Below are positions 18,361 through 28,072 of a stretch of 64,000 nt of DNA, one piece after another. Under the pieces are notes generated by a model. That model did no database searches and was not told the origin of the DNA. It was given only the letters and a program-made list of their open reading frames with translations. The position numbers and the translations under genes are program-made. The first letter of the stretch is position 1, and every line of letters starts with the position of its first letter. Origin of the DNA: Dongia mobilis (GTDB lineage Bacteria; Pseudomonadota; Alphaproteobacteria; Dongiales; Dongiaceae); NCBI RefSeq assembly GCF_004363235.1, contig NZ_SNYW01000006.1:558001-622000 (forward strand). The letters run 5' to 3'.

Positions 18361-19518
18361 TCAGAGGAAGAGGGTGAGGACGCCGGTATAGGCGTAGCAG
18401 CGGTCGTGGCTGATCTCGCCATTGGCGAAGAAGCCCGTCAACGGAAAATCGCCGAGATGCTGGCGGATGATGCCGGTCTCGACGGCATGAGGGCCGAACA
18501 GACTGGGCCCGCGTGCAACGCAGGAGACATAGAGGCCGCCCTTGACGGGTCGGTCGAGGCGGGCCTTGAGGCGCTGCAGCATGCGCGCAAGATCCGCTTC
18601 CGCACCGGCCCGGTCGCGCCTGGTGAACATGATTGACTGGCCCTCGGCAAGATCGGCGCCGATCGCCAGCCACTGACGGTTCGAATCGATACCGGTGATG
18701 TTGCGCACCAGAAAGTCGCCGGTGTCGGAACCGGGGACGGGCAGGGCGGCGAAGATGAATCCGGCGATGCGGTTTAGGTCACGCGACAGCACCTCGCCGA
18801 TTTCGCGCTTCAGCACGGCAAGAGCCGGTTCGCCGTCCAGCGATTTGATGATGCTGTCCTCGACCTCCGTCACGACGTGCTGCGGGCCGATCGGCGAGCA
18901 ACCCTGGCTGAGTCCCGTTGCCACGCTCACTGCATCGGTCAGCAGGGCGCCCGACAGGGCGGCCTCGCCGGTCTCGCCGGCCACCTGCAGGTAGCCGTGG
19001 CGCGACGCGGTCAGGCCGCCCAGCAGGAACAGCCCCGCCGAACTGCTCAGCTGGCGCATAAGTGCCGGCAGGTGTCCGTTGGTCGGGTTGCCATGAACGA
19101 TGCCGACGCAGGGGTGCCGCGCTGCCATCCAGTCTGAAATCGCGCGCAAGCGGCTGGATGATCCGCCGGGATTGGGGTCGAGCAGGCGGAAGGAATCCGG
19201 CGCGACCGGCAGCGCCATCAGACTGATGGCCGGTTCGTCGAAGTATTCGGCGACATCGCCGGCGCCGTCATTGCCCAGCACACCAAGGCCCAGCGTGCCG
19301 ATCCAGCTGTCGTGGCCGCTGGCCAGGCGCAACTGGTCGACGATGGCCGGGAGATGCGGCGCCAGATGGTCGCTGGCATAGACGAATCCCAGTTCGTCGC
19401 GCTGCAGGGGTCCGATGCGGGCGAGGCAGTGGCGCGTGAGGTCCGCCCAATGTGTGCCGATCCGGCTGGCGCCGGCATGAGCGGCGCGGCAGACCCGGGT
19501 CTGGCGGCCGTCACTCAC
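18361..19518 (-). CDS. FIST-domain signal transduction protein
   Basis: A 385-residue soluble protein with FIST_N (about residues 40-230) and FIST_C (about 235-370) regions. FIST is a sensory domain proposed to bind small ligands such as amino acids. Family marks are the N-terminal GTLGLGVLGN pattern, the central GVAT-like ATGLSQGCSPIGP and the C-terminal GGLYVSCVARG and GFFANGEISH. It contains no output domain, so it may work through a partner. The start is GTG at 19518, overlapping the tesA stop, which couples it to tesA translation. Confidence 0.85.
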   Translation of the reverse strand: MSDGRQTRVCRAAHAGASRIGTHWADLTRHCLARIGPLQRDELGFVYASDHLAPHLPAIVDQLRLASGHDSWIGTLGLGVLGNDGAGDVAEYFDEPAISLMALPVAPDSFRLLDPNPGGSSSRLRAISDWMAARHPCVGIVHGNPTNGHLPALMRQLSSSAGLFLLGGLTASRHGYLQVAGETGEAALSGALLTDAVSVATGLSQGCSPIGPQHVVTEVEDSIIKSLDGEPALAVLKREIGEVLSRDLNRIAGFIFAALPVPGSDTGDFLVRNITGIDSNRQWLAIGADLAEGQSIMFTRRDRAGAEADLARMLQRLKARLDRPVKGGLYVSCVARGPSLFGPHAVETGIIRQHLGDFPLTGFFANGEISHDRCYAYTGVLTLFL

Positions 19519-20186
19519 GACGCGTTGTCCAGCAATCTGGCCAGCTGGGGCATGATCCCCTCGACGATCACGGCGACGCCTTCCCTGGTCGGATGGATGC
19601 CGTCGCCCTGGTTGAGCTCGGGCCGCGTCGCGACGCCCTCGAGGAAGAAGGGGTAGAGTTCCAGCTGGTGGGCGGCGGCGAGGTCGGGATAGATCGCGTC
19701 GAAGGCATCGGCATAATCCTCGCCCATGTTGCGCGGCGCCAGCATGCCCGCCAGCAGGATCTCGGCGCCGGTGTCCTTGATGCGCTGGATGATGGTCTCG
19801 AGATTGCGCCGGGCTTCCTCCGGCGGCAGGCCGCGGAGGGCGTCATTGGCGCCCAGTTCCAGGATGACGATATCGGGCCGGTCGGCCAGCATCCAGTCCA
19901 GCCGGGCGACGCCGCCGGCCGTCGTGTCGCCGGAGACACCCCCATTGATTACCTGGGCCCTGCGCCCCATCTTATCGAGGGCCTGCTGCAGCTGGGGGAC
20001 AAATCCATCCTCCTGGGGAAGACCGTATCCAGCGGTGAGGCTGTCGCCAAAGGCGAGGATGCGCACCGGTTCGGCAGCCTGCGCCCGGTCCGAAACCGGG
20101 ACCACGGCAGCGGCCAGCAGGAGCAATCCGGCGGCAAGGACGGGAACGAGACGTGAAAAACTGGGGATTCCGGAAAAGGACGGCAT
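19515..20186 (-). CDS. tesA: Arylesterase / thioesterase I-type GDSL hydrolase
   Basis: A 223-residue secreted GDSL (SGNH) hydrolase of the TesA family. It has a signal peptide (about residues 1-38, ending AQAAEP). All four SGNH blocks are present: FGDSLTAGYG (S49 nucleophile), GGVSGDT, LGANDALRG and DGIHPT (catalytic D and H). It acts in the periplasm on esters and acyl thioesters. Its ATG overlaps the ATG of the divergent ABC gene at 20185 within a single CATG, so there is no separate intergenic promoter. The tesA/ybbA/ybbP neighbourhood is conserved in many proteobacteria. Confidence 0.94.
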   Translation of the reverse strand: MPSFSGIPSFSRLVPVLAAGLLLLAAAVVPVSDRAQAAEPVRILAFGDSLTAGYGLPQEDGFVPQLQQALDKMGRRAQVINGGVSGDTTAGGVARLDWMLADRPDIVILELGANDALRGLPPEEARRNLETIIQRIKDTGAEILLAGMLAPRNMGEDYADAFDAIYPDLAAAHQLELYPFFLEGVATRPELNQGDGIHPTREGVAVIVEGIMPQLARLLDNAS

Positions 20187-20862
20187 GATCGAACTCTCTC
20201 AGGTTGCCCTTAAACTGGGCAGTGCCGCTGGCGAGGTCAATATCCTCAACGGCATCGATTTGGGCATCGCGGCCGGGGAGACGGTCGGTCTGGTCGGGCC
20301 GTCGGGCTCGGGCAAGACCTCGCTCATGCTGCTGCTCGCGGGCCTCGAGAGCGCAACTTCGGGGCGCATCCGGATCGACGGGGCCGAAATTACCCGCATG
20401 AACGAGGATGAACTGGCCCTGTTCCGACGCCGGCAGATTGGCATCGTTTTCCAGTCCTTCCACCTCATCCCCACCATGAACGCGCTGGAGAACGTGGCGG
20501 TGCCGCTGGAACTGGCCGGCATCGACGACCCGTTCACGATTGCGTCAAGGGCGCTGGAGGAGGTGGGGCTGGGCCACCGTGTCACACACTATCCCTCACA
20601 GCTTTCCGGCGGCGAACAGCAGCGTGTCGCCTTGGCGCGGGCGATCGCGCCGCGGCCGAAGCTGCTGCTGGCCGACGAACCCACCGGCAATCTCGACCAC
20701 GATACCGGCGAGAGGATCATCGAACTGCTGTTTGCCCTGCGCGAGCAGGTGGGGGCGACCCTGCTGCTGATCACCCATGATCCGGGCCTCGCCCGGCGCT
20801 GCGACCGGACCCTGCGCATGGCCGACGGCCATATCGTCGGCGACGAACGGATGGCGGCCTGA
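20185..20862 (+). CDS. YbbA-type ABC transporter ATPase
   Basis: A 225-residue ABC ATPase of the LolD/MacB/YbbA class. Walker A is GPSGSGKTS, the Q-loop is in VFQSFHLIP, the signature is LSGGEQQRVALARAI and Walker B is LLLADEPTGNLD. The ATG at 20185 has AAAAGGA 5 bp upstream and overlaps the start of divergent tesA. It ends 2 bp before the FtsX-type permease gene. Systems of this type do not import; they act on lipoproteins, lipids or bound periplasmic factors. Confidence 0.94.
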   Translation: MIELSQVALKLGSAAGEVNILNGIDLGIAAGETVGLVGPSGSGKTSLMLLLAGLESATSGRIRIDGAEITRMNEDELALFRRRQIGIVFQSFHLIPTMNALENVAVPLELAGIDDPFTIASRALEEVGLGHRVTHYPSQLSGGEQQRVALARAIAPRPKLLLADEPTGNLDHDTGERIIELLFALREQVGATLLLITHDPGLARRCDRTLRMADGHIVGDERMAA

Positions 20863-20864
20863 CC

Positions 20865-23402
20865 ATGCGGCAGCTCGTTCTCGCCGCCCGGCTGGCGCGA
20901 CGCGAATTGCGCGGCGGCATCCGCCGCTTCGGCATCGTCATTGCGGCGCTGGCATTGGGCGTCGGCATCATCGCCGGCGTGGGCTCACTGTCGGCCGCGA
21001 TCGAGGCCGGCTTTGCCGCCGATGCGCGCGCGATTCTGGGGGGCGATGCCGAGTTGCGCCTGGCCTATCGCGAAGCCGATGCCACCGAGCGGAATGCGAT
21101 GGAAGCGGGCGGCCGCGTCTCGCATGCCATGGAAATGCGCGCCATGGTGAAGGTCGCCGACCCCGATGTCGCGCCAACCCTGGCCGAGGTAAAGTCGGTC
21201 GACGACGCCTATCCGCTCTATGGCGCACTGGAACTGGAGCCAGCCGTGAGCCTTGCGGCAGCACTGGCGCCGCAAACTGACGGCCTCTATGGCGCTGTCC
21301 TGGAGCCGACTCTTGCTGATCGTCTCGGCGTCAAGGTAGGCGATGCCATTTCAGTCGGCAGTGCCACTTTCCATGTAGCGGCCCTGGTGACCTACGAGCC
21401 GGATCGCGGCCTGCGCGGATTCTCGCTGGGGCCGCGACTGATGCTGCGGCCGGAAGCGCTGGCCGAGACCGGCCTGCTGCAGCCGGGCGCCCTGGTCTAT
21501 CACCTCTATCGCATCGCCTATGCCGAGGGTGTCGACGGCAAGGCCTTCCTCGACGGATTGCGCAGCGACCTGCCCAAGGCCGGCTGGCGCATCCGCGAAT
21601 TGAAGGACGCCAATTCCGGCGCCAAGCGGTTCATCGACCGCACGGCCCAGTTTCTCAACGTCGTCGGCTTTGCCGCGCTTCTCATCGGCGGCATCGGCAT
21701 CGCCAATGCGGTCCGCGCCTATCTGGAAAGCCGCGCCCAGTCGCTGGCCATCCTGCGCTGTGTCGGTGCCACCTCATCGCTGCTGTTCATGATCTATGGC
21801 ATGCAGGTCCTGGCAATGACCCTGGTCGGCGTGCTGGTGGGCCTTGCCATTGGCGTGGCACTTCCCTATGCCGCCCAATCCGTGCTGGCGGGCTATGGCC
21901 TGCGGCTGCTGCCCGGCCTCTATGCGGCGCCGATGCTCTTTGCCGCTGCCGTCGGTCTGCTGACGGCTTCGTCCTTCGCCCTGCTGCCGCTGCTGCGGGC
22001 CCAGCGCGTGCGCCCGGCACAGCTCTTCCGCGCGCTCTCGCTCGAACTTGGTGCGATGAAGCGGATCGACCTCGTCCCGCTCGCGCTCATCGGCGTGGCG
22101 CTGGCCGGGCTGATCCTGCTCGGCAGCAACGACCGCATGCTCGGTTTCTATTTCATCCTGGCAGCGCTCGGCGCGCTGGCCCTCTTCCGCCTGCTCGCCA
22201 TGGCGATCCACGGCGCCGCGGCCAGGCTCAGGGCCAGGGGTCAGGCGGCAGGCTGGCCGCAGGCGATCCGCTTCGCCCTCGGCGCCATGGTGCGGCCGCA
22301 ATCGCCAGCTGCCGGCATCGTCGTCTCGCTGGGCCTTGGCCTGACCGTGCTGGTGGCGGTGGGCCTGATCCAGCGCGGCCTGACCCAGGACATACGCGAG
22401 ACCCTGCCGCAGCAGGCGCCGAGTTTTTATTTCATCGACATCCAGCCCGGGCAGCTGGCGGAGTTTGGCGCCGATGTGGGGGCCTTCCCCAGTTCTGCCG
22501 ATTTCGCCTCGGTGCCGATGCTGCGCGGCCGTGTCGCGCGCGTCAACGACGTGCCGTCGGAGGAGGTCGAGGCCGACCCCAATGTCGCCTGGGTGCTGCG
22601 CGGGGATCGCGGCGTCACCTGGTCGGCGGAACGGCCGGCCAATGCCAATGTGGTCGAGGGCGAATGGTGGCCGGCCAACTATCAGGGTGAGCCGCTGGTC
22701 TCGCTCGATGTCGAGGCGGCGCGCGGCCTCGGCCTTGGCGTCGGCGATACCATCACCGTCAACATCCTGGGGCGCGAGATCGGCGCCAGGATCGCCAATC
22801 TGCGCGAGATCGACTGGGCGCATCTCGACATCAACTTCGTGATGATCTTCTCGCCCGGGCTCATTGGCTCGGCACCACAGACCCATATCGCCACGGTCCG
22901 GGTCGATCCCGAACGCGAGAGCGAATTGGTCAAGGTACTGGCCGCCAAGTATCCGAATGTCTCGGCGATTCGCGTCAAGGACGCGATCTCGACGGCGACG
23001 CGGATTCTGGAAGCGGTCGGCGTCGCGGTCAGGACCGCGGCCGGCATCGCGCTCATCGTTGGCGCTCTGGTCCTCGCTGGCGCCATGGCAACCGGACAGC
23101 AGCGGCGCATCTACGAGGCGGTGCTCCTCAAGATGCTGGGCGGGACGCGGCGCGATGTGGCGCTCGGATACGTCACCGAATTCGCCTTCCTGGCCACGCT
23201 GAGCGCCGGTCTGGCGCTGGTCATCGGCAGCATCGGCGCCTGGGCGTTCCTCACCCGGGTGATGGAGAGCAGCTGGACCTTCGATCCGCCGCTTGCCCTC
23301 GGTATCCTGGGCGTCGCGCTCGTGCTGGCACTGGGCCTCGGCTTCGCCGGATCCTGGCGCGCGCTGGGGGCCCGGGCGGCGCCATATTTGCGGAACGAGT
23401 AA
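20865..23402 (+). CDS. YbbP-type FtsX/MacB-like ABC permease
   Basis: An 845-residue inner-membrane protein with two FtsX domains. It has one N-terminal helix followed by a large periplasmic domain (about residues 40-250), a block of membrane helices (about 260-400 and 415-500), a second periplasmic domain (about 520-700) and three C-terminal helices (about 720-835). The stretch AYLESRAQSLAILRCVGATSSLLF and its C-terminal counterpart around EAVLLKMLGGTRRDV are the conserved cytoplasmic coupling loops. It pairs with the ATPase encoded directly upstream. The substrate is unknown; linkage to tesA hints at lipid or acyl-ester handling in the periplasm. Confidence 0.93.
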   Translation: MRQLVLAARLARRELRGGIRRFGIVIAALALGVGIIAGVGSLSAAIEAGFAADARAILGGDAELRLAYREADATERNAMEAGGRVSHAMEMRAMVKVADPDVAPTLAEVKSVDDAYPLYGALELEPAVSLAAALAPQTDGLYGAVLEPTLADRLGVKVGDAISVGSATFHVAALVTYEPDRGLRGFSLGPRLMLRPEALAETGLLQPGALVYHLYRIAYAEGVDGKAFLDGLRSDLPKAGWRIRELKDANSGAKRFIDRTAQFLNVVGFAALLIGGIGIANAVRAYLESRAQSLAILRCVGATSSLLFMIYGMQVLAMTLVGVLVGLAIGVALPYAAQSVLAGYGLRLLPGLYAAPMLFAAAVGLLTASSFALLPLLRAQRVRPAQLFRALSLELGAMKRIDLVPLALIGVALAGLILLGSNDRMLGFYFILAALGALALFRLLAMAIHGAAARLRARGQAAGWPQAIRFALGAMVRPQSPAAGIVVSLGLGLTVLVAVGLIQRGLTQDIRETLPQQAPSFYFIDIQPGQLAEFGADVGAFPSSADFASVPMLRGRVARVNDVPSEEVEADPNVAWVLRGDRGVTWSAERPANANVVEGEWWPANYQGEPLVSLDVEAARGLGLGVGDTITVNILGREIGARIANLREIDWAHLDINFVMIFSPGLIGSAPQTHIATVRVDPERESELVKVLAAKYPNVSAIRVKDAISTATRILEAVGVAVRTAAGIALIVGALVLAGAMATGQQRRIYEAVLLKMLGGTRRDVALGYVTEFAFLATLSAGLALVIGSIGAWAFLTRVMESSWTFDPPLALGILGVALVLALGLGFAGSWRALGARAAPYLRNE

Positions 23403-23408
23403 AGACGC

Positions 23409-26234
23409 CTACTGCGCCGCCGTGACGTTCTGCGGCGGGCGCGGCGGCCAGGAATCGAGGGTGGTGACCCGGGTCGCGGCATCGCCCGGTTCCTCGATCT
23501 CGGTCAGTACCTCCATCAGCGCGGCGCGGATCGCCTTGCGGCGCTCCTCGCTTTCGATCTTCAGGCCGAACTGGTCCTTCACGTAGAACACGTCGACGGC
23601 GCGATGGCCGAAGGTCGACACCTTGGCGCTGGAAATCTGGCAGTTGAGCCGGGTAAGGCAAGCGGTCAGGCGATGCAGCAGGCCGCGCCGGTCTCGGCCG
23701 TTGACCTCGATCACGGTATGGGTGGCGCTGGCCCGGTTGTCGATTAGGACGCGCGGGATAATCGGAAAATTGCGCGCTGCCGGATCAGCCAGCTGGGGCA
23801 GGGCATCGAGCTGGGGCAGCAAGCGCTGCGGCTGTTCCAGCACCAGGCGGATAGTCGCAGTCAGCTTGGCAAGGCGGGCTGGCTGATCGAAGGGGCCGCC
23901 CTGGCCATCCTGGACGAAGAAGGTGTCGAGCGCCTTGCCGTTCCTCAGCGTGAAGATGCGCCCGTCGACGATGCTGGCACCCGACAGGGCCACGGCACCC
24001 GCCAGTTGCGAGAACAGGCCCTTGGCATCGGCGGTGTATATCGTGATCTCGGTCATCGCCCGCCACTTGTCGATATGGAACTCGACCGAAAGTGGCTGGC
24101 TGTCGGCATCGGCGGCACGGATCATGCGGGCATGGCGGGCGAGAGTCGCTGCTGGAAAAGCGAGCCAATAGGCCGGGTGGCCCCGCGCGAGATGTGCCTG
24201 CCAGTCGGCATCGGGCCAGTCCTGCAGTTCGGCGCGCAGCTGCGCCAGTGCGGCCGTGGCGCGTTCCTCGCGCGCATCCGAATGCACGCCGCCCAGCATC
24301 AGATCCTCGGCACGGTGATAGAGTTCGCGCAGCAATTGCGCCTTCCAGCCGTTCCAGGTCTTCGGCCCGACGGCGCGGATGTCGGCCACGGTGAGGACCA
24401 GCAGCAGGCGCAGGCGCTCGGGCGATTGCACCAGATCGACGAAATCTGCGATGGTTTTGGAATCGTCGATGTCGCGCCGGAACGCGGTATTGCTCATCAG
24501 CAGGTGATAGCGCACCAGCCAGGCGACCTGTTCGGTTTCCTCGGCATCCAGGCCCAGGCGCGGGCACAGCTTCTCGGCAACTTCGCCGCCCAGCTCCGAG
24601 TGGTCGCCGGCACGGCCCTTGGCAATGTCGTGCAGCAGCACGGCCAGATAGAGCACCCGGCGTGAGAGCACGTCCTTCACTACCTGGCTGGCGATCGGCG
24701 CCTCGTCTTTCAGTTCGCCCCGCTCGATGCGCGAGAGGATGCCGATGGCGAAGATTGTGTGCTCGTCGACCGTATAGGAATGATACATGTCGTATTGCAT
24801 CTGCGCCACGACGCGGCCGAAATCCGGCAGGAAACGGCCCAGCACGCCGACCTCGTTCATGCGGCGCAGAGTCAGCTCGGCTCGCGCCGGCGCCGTCAGC
24901 ATGTCGAGGAAAAGCGCATTGGCGGCAGCCTCCTCGCGCAGCTGGTCGACGAGGCGCAGGCAATGCGAGATCGCCGTCATGGCCGTGGGGTGGATCTCGA
25001 CATCATGCTTCTGCGCGACCCGGAAGATGCGCAGCAGATCTATCGGGAGCTGGTTGAAATGGTCGGCGCGCGGAATGGTGAGGCGGCCGTTCTCCAGCGG
25101 AAAGCCGTCGAGCTCCTTCCTGAGGATGCCGAGGGTCGGCAGCCGCAGCAGCGGCTTGCGGAAGCAATGGCTCTCGATCGCCGCGCAGACATAGCGGGTG
25201 AGGCCGCCGACCGATTTCGCCACCAGAAAATAGTGTTTCATCAGCCGCTCGACGCCCTTCGAGCCGGCATGGTCGGTATAGCCGAGGCGGCGCGCGATTT
25301 CCGGTTGCAGATCGAAGGTCAGCCGTTCCTCGCCGCGCCCGGTCAGATAGTGGAGATGGCAGCGCAGCGTCCACAGGAAGTTGAAAGCCTTGTCATAGGT
25401 GGCCCGCTCGGCACCGGTGAGCAGGCCCTGATCGACCAGCGCAGCAATCGATTCCGCGCGCACGACGAAGCGCGACAGCCACAGCAGGGTCTGCAGATCG
25501 CGCAAGCCACCCTTGCCGTCCTTGATGTTGGGCTGCAACTCGTAGCGCGAGCCGCCCTGATGGGCATGGCGCGCCTGTCGTTCGGCCAGCTTTTCGTGAT
25601 AGAAAGCCTCACCCCGGCCCTTGACGATGCGCCTCGCGAAGGCGCTGCGGAATTCCTCATAGAGCGTCTGGTCACCCCAGATATAGCGTGCTTCCAGCAA
25701 GGTGGTGCGGATGGTGAGGTCGGCATCGGCCTGGCGCAGGCAATCCTCGACCGATCGTGCAGCCTGCCCGACCTTGAGGCCAAGGTCCCACAGCCGATAG
25801 AGCATGAACTCGACCACCTGCTCGCAATAGGGCGCCATCTTGTAGGGCAGCAGGAACAGGATATCGATATCCGAATGAGGGGCGAGTTCGCCGCGCCCGT
25901 AACCGCCGACCGCAACCACGCTGAGGCGCTCGGCCGCCGTGGGATTGCCGAGCGGAAAGGCCTTCAATGTCGTGAAATCGAAAAGTGCGCGCAGGATCTG
26001 GTCGATCAGGAAGGCCGCTTCGTGGGCGTTCCTGAGTCCGGCCTGGGCGCCCCGGCTGTTGCTCGTGAAGCGCGCCCGGATTTCGTCGCGACCGGCGGCC
26101 AGATGGCGTTTCAGGATGGCGGATACGGCCGGCCCCTGATCGGCCGCGCTGGCGCTTTCTGCCGCCAGCGCGTCAAGCTCTGCCATCAGGCGTCGCCGGT
26201 CGATGATGGCGCGCTGGTCGTCGATATCGATCAT
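23409..26234 (-). CDS. glnD: [Protein-PII] uridylyltransferase/uridylyl-removing enzyme
   Basis: A 941-residue bifunctional nitrogen sensor that uridylylates PII proteins under nitrogen limitation and removes the group when glutamine is high. The nucleotidyltransferase site is GGYGRGELAPHSDIDILF in the N-terminal third. The HD phosphohydrolase site is LLHDIAKGRAGDHSELG in the middle. Two ACT domains at the C-terminus (from about residue 725 and about 840) bind glutamine; the second begins near THTVIEVNGRDRRGLLHRL. Length is usual for the family. It is convergent with the ybbP gene, 6 bp apart. No PII gene is in the window. Confidence 0.97.
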   Translation of the reverse strand: MIDIDDQRAIIDRRRLMAELDALAAESASAADQGPAVSAILKRHLAAGRDEIRARFTSNSRGAQAGLRNAHEAAFLIDQILRALFDFTTLKAFPLGNPTAAERLSVVAVGGYGRGELAPHSDIDILFLLPYKMAPYCEQVVEFMLYRLWDLGLKVGQAARSVEDCLRQADADLTIRTTLLEARYIWGDQTLYEEFRSAFARRIVKGRGEAFYHEKLAERQARHAHQGGSRYELQPNIKDGKGGLRDLQTLLWLSRFVVRAESIAALVDQGLLTGAERATYDKAFNFLWTLRCHLHYLTGRGEERLTFDLQPEIARRLGYTDHAGSKGVERLMKHYFLVAKSVGGLTRYVCAAIESHCFRKPLLRLPTLGILRKELDGFPLENGRLTIPRADHFNQLPIDLLRIFRVAQKHDVEIHPTAMTAISHCLRLVDQLREEAAANALFLDMLTAPARAELTLRRMNEVGVLGRFLPDFGRVVAQMQYDMYHSYTVDEHTIFAIGILSRIERGELKDEAPIASQVVKDVLSRRVLYLAVLLHDIAKGRAGDHSELGGEVAEKLCPRLGLDAEETEQVAWLVRYHLLMSNTAFRRDIDDSKTIADFVDLVQSPERLRLLLVLTVADIRAVGPKTWNGWKAQLLRELYHRAEDLMLGGVHSDAREERATAALAQLRAELQDWPDADWQAHLARGHPAYWLAFPAATLARHARMIRAADADSQPLSVEFHIDKWRAMTEITIYTADAKGLFSQLAGAVALSGASIVDGRIFTLRNGKALDTFFVQDGQGGPFDQPARLAKLTATIRLVLEQPQRLLPQLDALPQLADPAARNFPIIPRVLIDNRASATHTVIEVNGRDRRGLLHRLTACLTRLNCQISSAKVSTFGHRAVDVFYVKDQFGLKIESEERRKAIRAALMEVLTEIEEPGDAATRVTTLDSWPPRPPQNVTAAQ

Positions 26235-26260
26235 GGAGTGGAATGTAGCAGGAACAGCCC

Positions 26261-26320
26261 GGTTCGGGGAAGTTGATCAGGAATCCGGGAAGTTGATCAG
26301 GAATCCGGGAAGTTGATCAG
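26261..26320. repeat. Three tandem 20-bp units at the 3' end of a hypothetical gene
   Basis: Two exact copies of GAATCCGGGAAGTTGATCAG (26281-26300 and 26301-26320) follow one diverged copy (26261-26280, 17 of 20 bases alike). On the minus strand the first copy encodes the last residues LINFPDS and the stop of the gene ending at 26297; the other copies lie just after the stop. Confidence 0.9.
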
Positions 26321-26914
26321 GCCGAGCGCCTCGTAGACCTGTTCGCGATCGCCGGCGCGGCTGCAGCCGAAACCGATGATGCGACGGCGCCAACCGGTCC
26401 ATTGCCGACGGACGTATTTCTCGAACGCCACGCAATCAGACGGGATCGACTTGAAATCGCTGACGAACTCAGCGGTGCGAAAGCCCATATGCACACCGCT
26501 GGCACCCCATTTTTCGATCTCCAGATTGTTGAAATAATCCTTGAGACCGCTCTGCAGGGACCCGCCGCCCCGGAAGATGTAGCGATGGCCGGTCATGTGG
26601 TCGATCACCACGACGAAATGCGAGCCATCCACCGCATTGCTCTCCAGCACTTCGACCGCATCGGTCGAGGTGCTGATGATCTCGCAGGTACTGTCATACC
26701 GGCTGTCTTCGAGCTTCAGTCGGATCGAACTGCATTCCACCTCGTTCGACTGGGCATGGGCGACGCCCCCCATGCCAGGGAACTGGCCCGGCACCGCAAC
26801 GGCCAGGAACAGGGTTGCCAGCAGGATCGTCGAAAAGAACTGGTGTTCGGCCGGGGCGAGAAAGTGGCGCAAGGACTGTAATAATGCCGCTGGGCGGCGC
26901 TGGCTGGGGGCCAT
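26297..26914 (-). CDS. Secreted protein of unknown function
   Basis: A 205-residue protein starting at the ATG at 26914, with a long N-terminal region including a hydrophobic signal segment (about residues 27-48) and a likely cleavage after AHAQS. The mature domain has four cysteines (in VECSSI, STCEII, SDCVAF and FGCSRA) that could form two disulfides, and a pattern [17 protein letters not shown] followed by [16 protein letters not shown] do not recognise the family. The stop lies inside a tandem 20-bp repeat, which suggests recent duplication of the 3' end. The frame is open upstream to 27010, but those residues look like non-coding sequence. Confidence 0.65.
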   Translation of the reverse strand: MAPSQRRPAALLQSLRHFLAPAEHQFFSTILLATLFLAVAVPGQFPGMGGVAHAQSNEVECSSIRLKLEDSRYDSTCEIISTSTDAVEVLESNAVDGSHFVVVIDHMTGHRYIFRGGGSLQSGLKDYFNNLEIEKWGASGVHMGFRTAEFVSDFKSIPSDCVAFEKYVRRQWTGWRRRIIGFGCSRAGDREQVYEALGLINFPDS

Positions 26915-27130
26915 TCGGTGATTTCCCGGAGTGGTTGCTGGTGTCACTCTGCAAAAATCAAAAGTCGAAGTCAATTCAAGGTGTTCGCCGTTCGCCTGCG
27001 TGCCCGGCACGAAGGGCTTGGCGCGGCGGGTCGGATCGGCTTACCTTGCCCCCGAGGGGCGGCCGCAACGGTCGTCCCCCCCAATAAGCTGAACAGGGCA
27101 TCTATTTTGACAGGGATGGAAGGGGGGCGC

Positions 27131-27904
27131 ATGGCGCAGCCGGCACTGGTCGTCGAGGACCTGCACAAGAAATTCGGCAATCTCGAAGTGCTGAAAGGGG
27201 TGTCCGTCACCGCCCATACCGGCGATGTCATCGCCATGATCGGCTCCTCCGGTTCCGGCAAGAGCACGCTGCTCCGCTGCATCAACCTCTTGGAAACGCC
27301 GGATTCCGGCCGGGTCACGGTCAACGGCGAACTCATCCGCATGCGGCCAACCAAGGGTGGCCATGCCGTGCCGGAGGATTGGAAGCAGGTCGACCGCATC
27401 CGCTCCAGCCTCGGCATGGTGTTCCAGAGCTTCAACCTCTGGTCGCACATGACCATCCTGGAGAACGTGATCGAAGCCCCGATCCATGTCCTCAAGGTGC
27501 CTAAGCGCGAGGCGATCGAGCGAGCCGAGCAATTGCTCGCCAAGGTCGGCATCGCCGACAAGCGCAACCATTACCCGAGCCACCTTTCCGGCGGCCAGCA
27601 GCAGCGCGCGGCAATTGCCCGGGCGCTCGCCATGGAACCCAAGGTAATGCTGTTCGACGAGCCCACCTCGGCGCTCGACCCCGAACTCGTGGGCGAGGTG
27701 CTGCGCGTCATGCGGCAACTGGCCGAGGAGGGGCGCACCATGCTGGTGGTGACTCACGAAATGGGTTTTGCCCGCGAAGTCGCCAACAAGGTGATTTTCC
27801 TGCATCAAGGCCGGATCGAGGAGGAAGGCAACCCGAAGGAGGTTTTCGCCAATCCCAGTTCCGACCGACTGCGGCAATTCCTGCAATCGACCCAACATCA
27901 CTGA
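27131..27904 (+). CDS. Polar amino-acid ABC transporter ATPase (HisP/GlnQ type), orphan
   Basis: A 257-residue ATPase of the PAAT family. Walker A is GSSGSGKST, the Q-loop [12 protein letters not shown], the signature [15 protein letters not shown], Walker [17 protein letters not shown] and the switch histidine is in [11 protein letters not shown] 15-residue insertion (about 66-80, [14 protein letters not shown]) is typical of the histidine/octopine subgroup. The start is the ATG at 27131, 5 bp after a GGGGGG purine run; an upstream in-frame ATG at 27116 is less likely. No permease or binding protein lies beside it, which is unusual for an importer ATPase. Confidence 0.92.
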   Translation: MAQPALVVEDLHKKFGNLEVLKGVSVTAHTGDVIAMIGSSGSGKSTLLRCINLLETPDSGRVTVNGELIRMRPTKGGHAVPEDWKQVDRIRSSLGMVFQSFNLWSHMTILENVIEAPIHVLKVPKREAIERAEQLLAKVGIADKRNHYPSHLSGGQQQRAAIARALAMEPKVMLFDEPTSALDPELVGEVLRVMRQLAEEGRTMLVVTHEMGFAREVANKVIFLHQGRIEEEGNPKEVFANPSSDRLRQFLQSTQHH

Positions 27905-28072
27905 GCAGCCTCTATTGTGCTTTTTTTCCTTCCCGGCGACATCTTGTCCGGGGAAATGAATAATTTCTTAACCCAATTGTCTCAAGCTGCCCGGATGAAG
28001 ACATAGGCCGGTCGGGCAATTTGCCTGATTCGGCTGCCACAACCCCATGTCGTCACAACCGGCTGGAATCGT

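Noticed and set aside
27918-27930. Run of seven T after the amino-acid ABC ATPase gene
   Set aside because: The only stem before it is about 4 bp, too weak for a terminator.
27966-27982. TTTCTTAACCC before the PAS kinase, also present before the PAS protein at 38985
   Set aside because: Only one half-site in each; the likeness could be chance.
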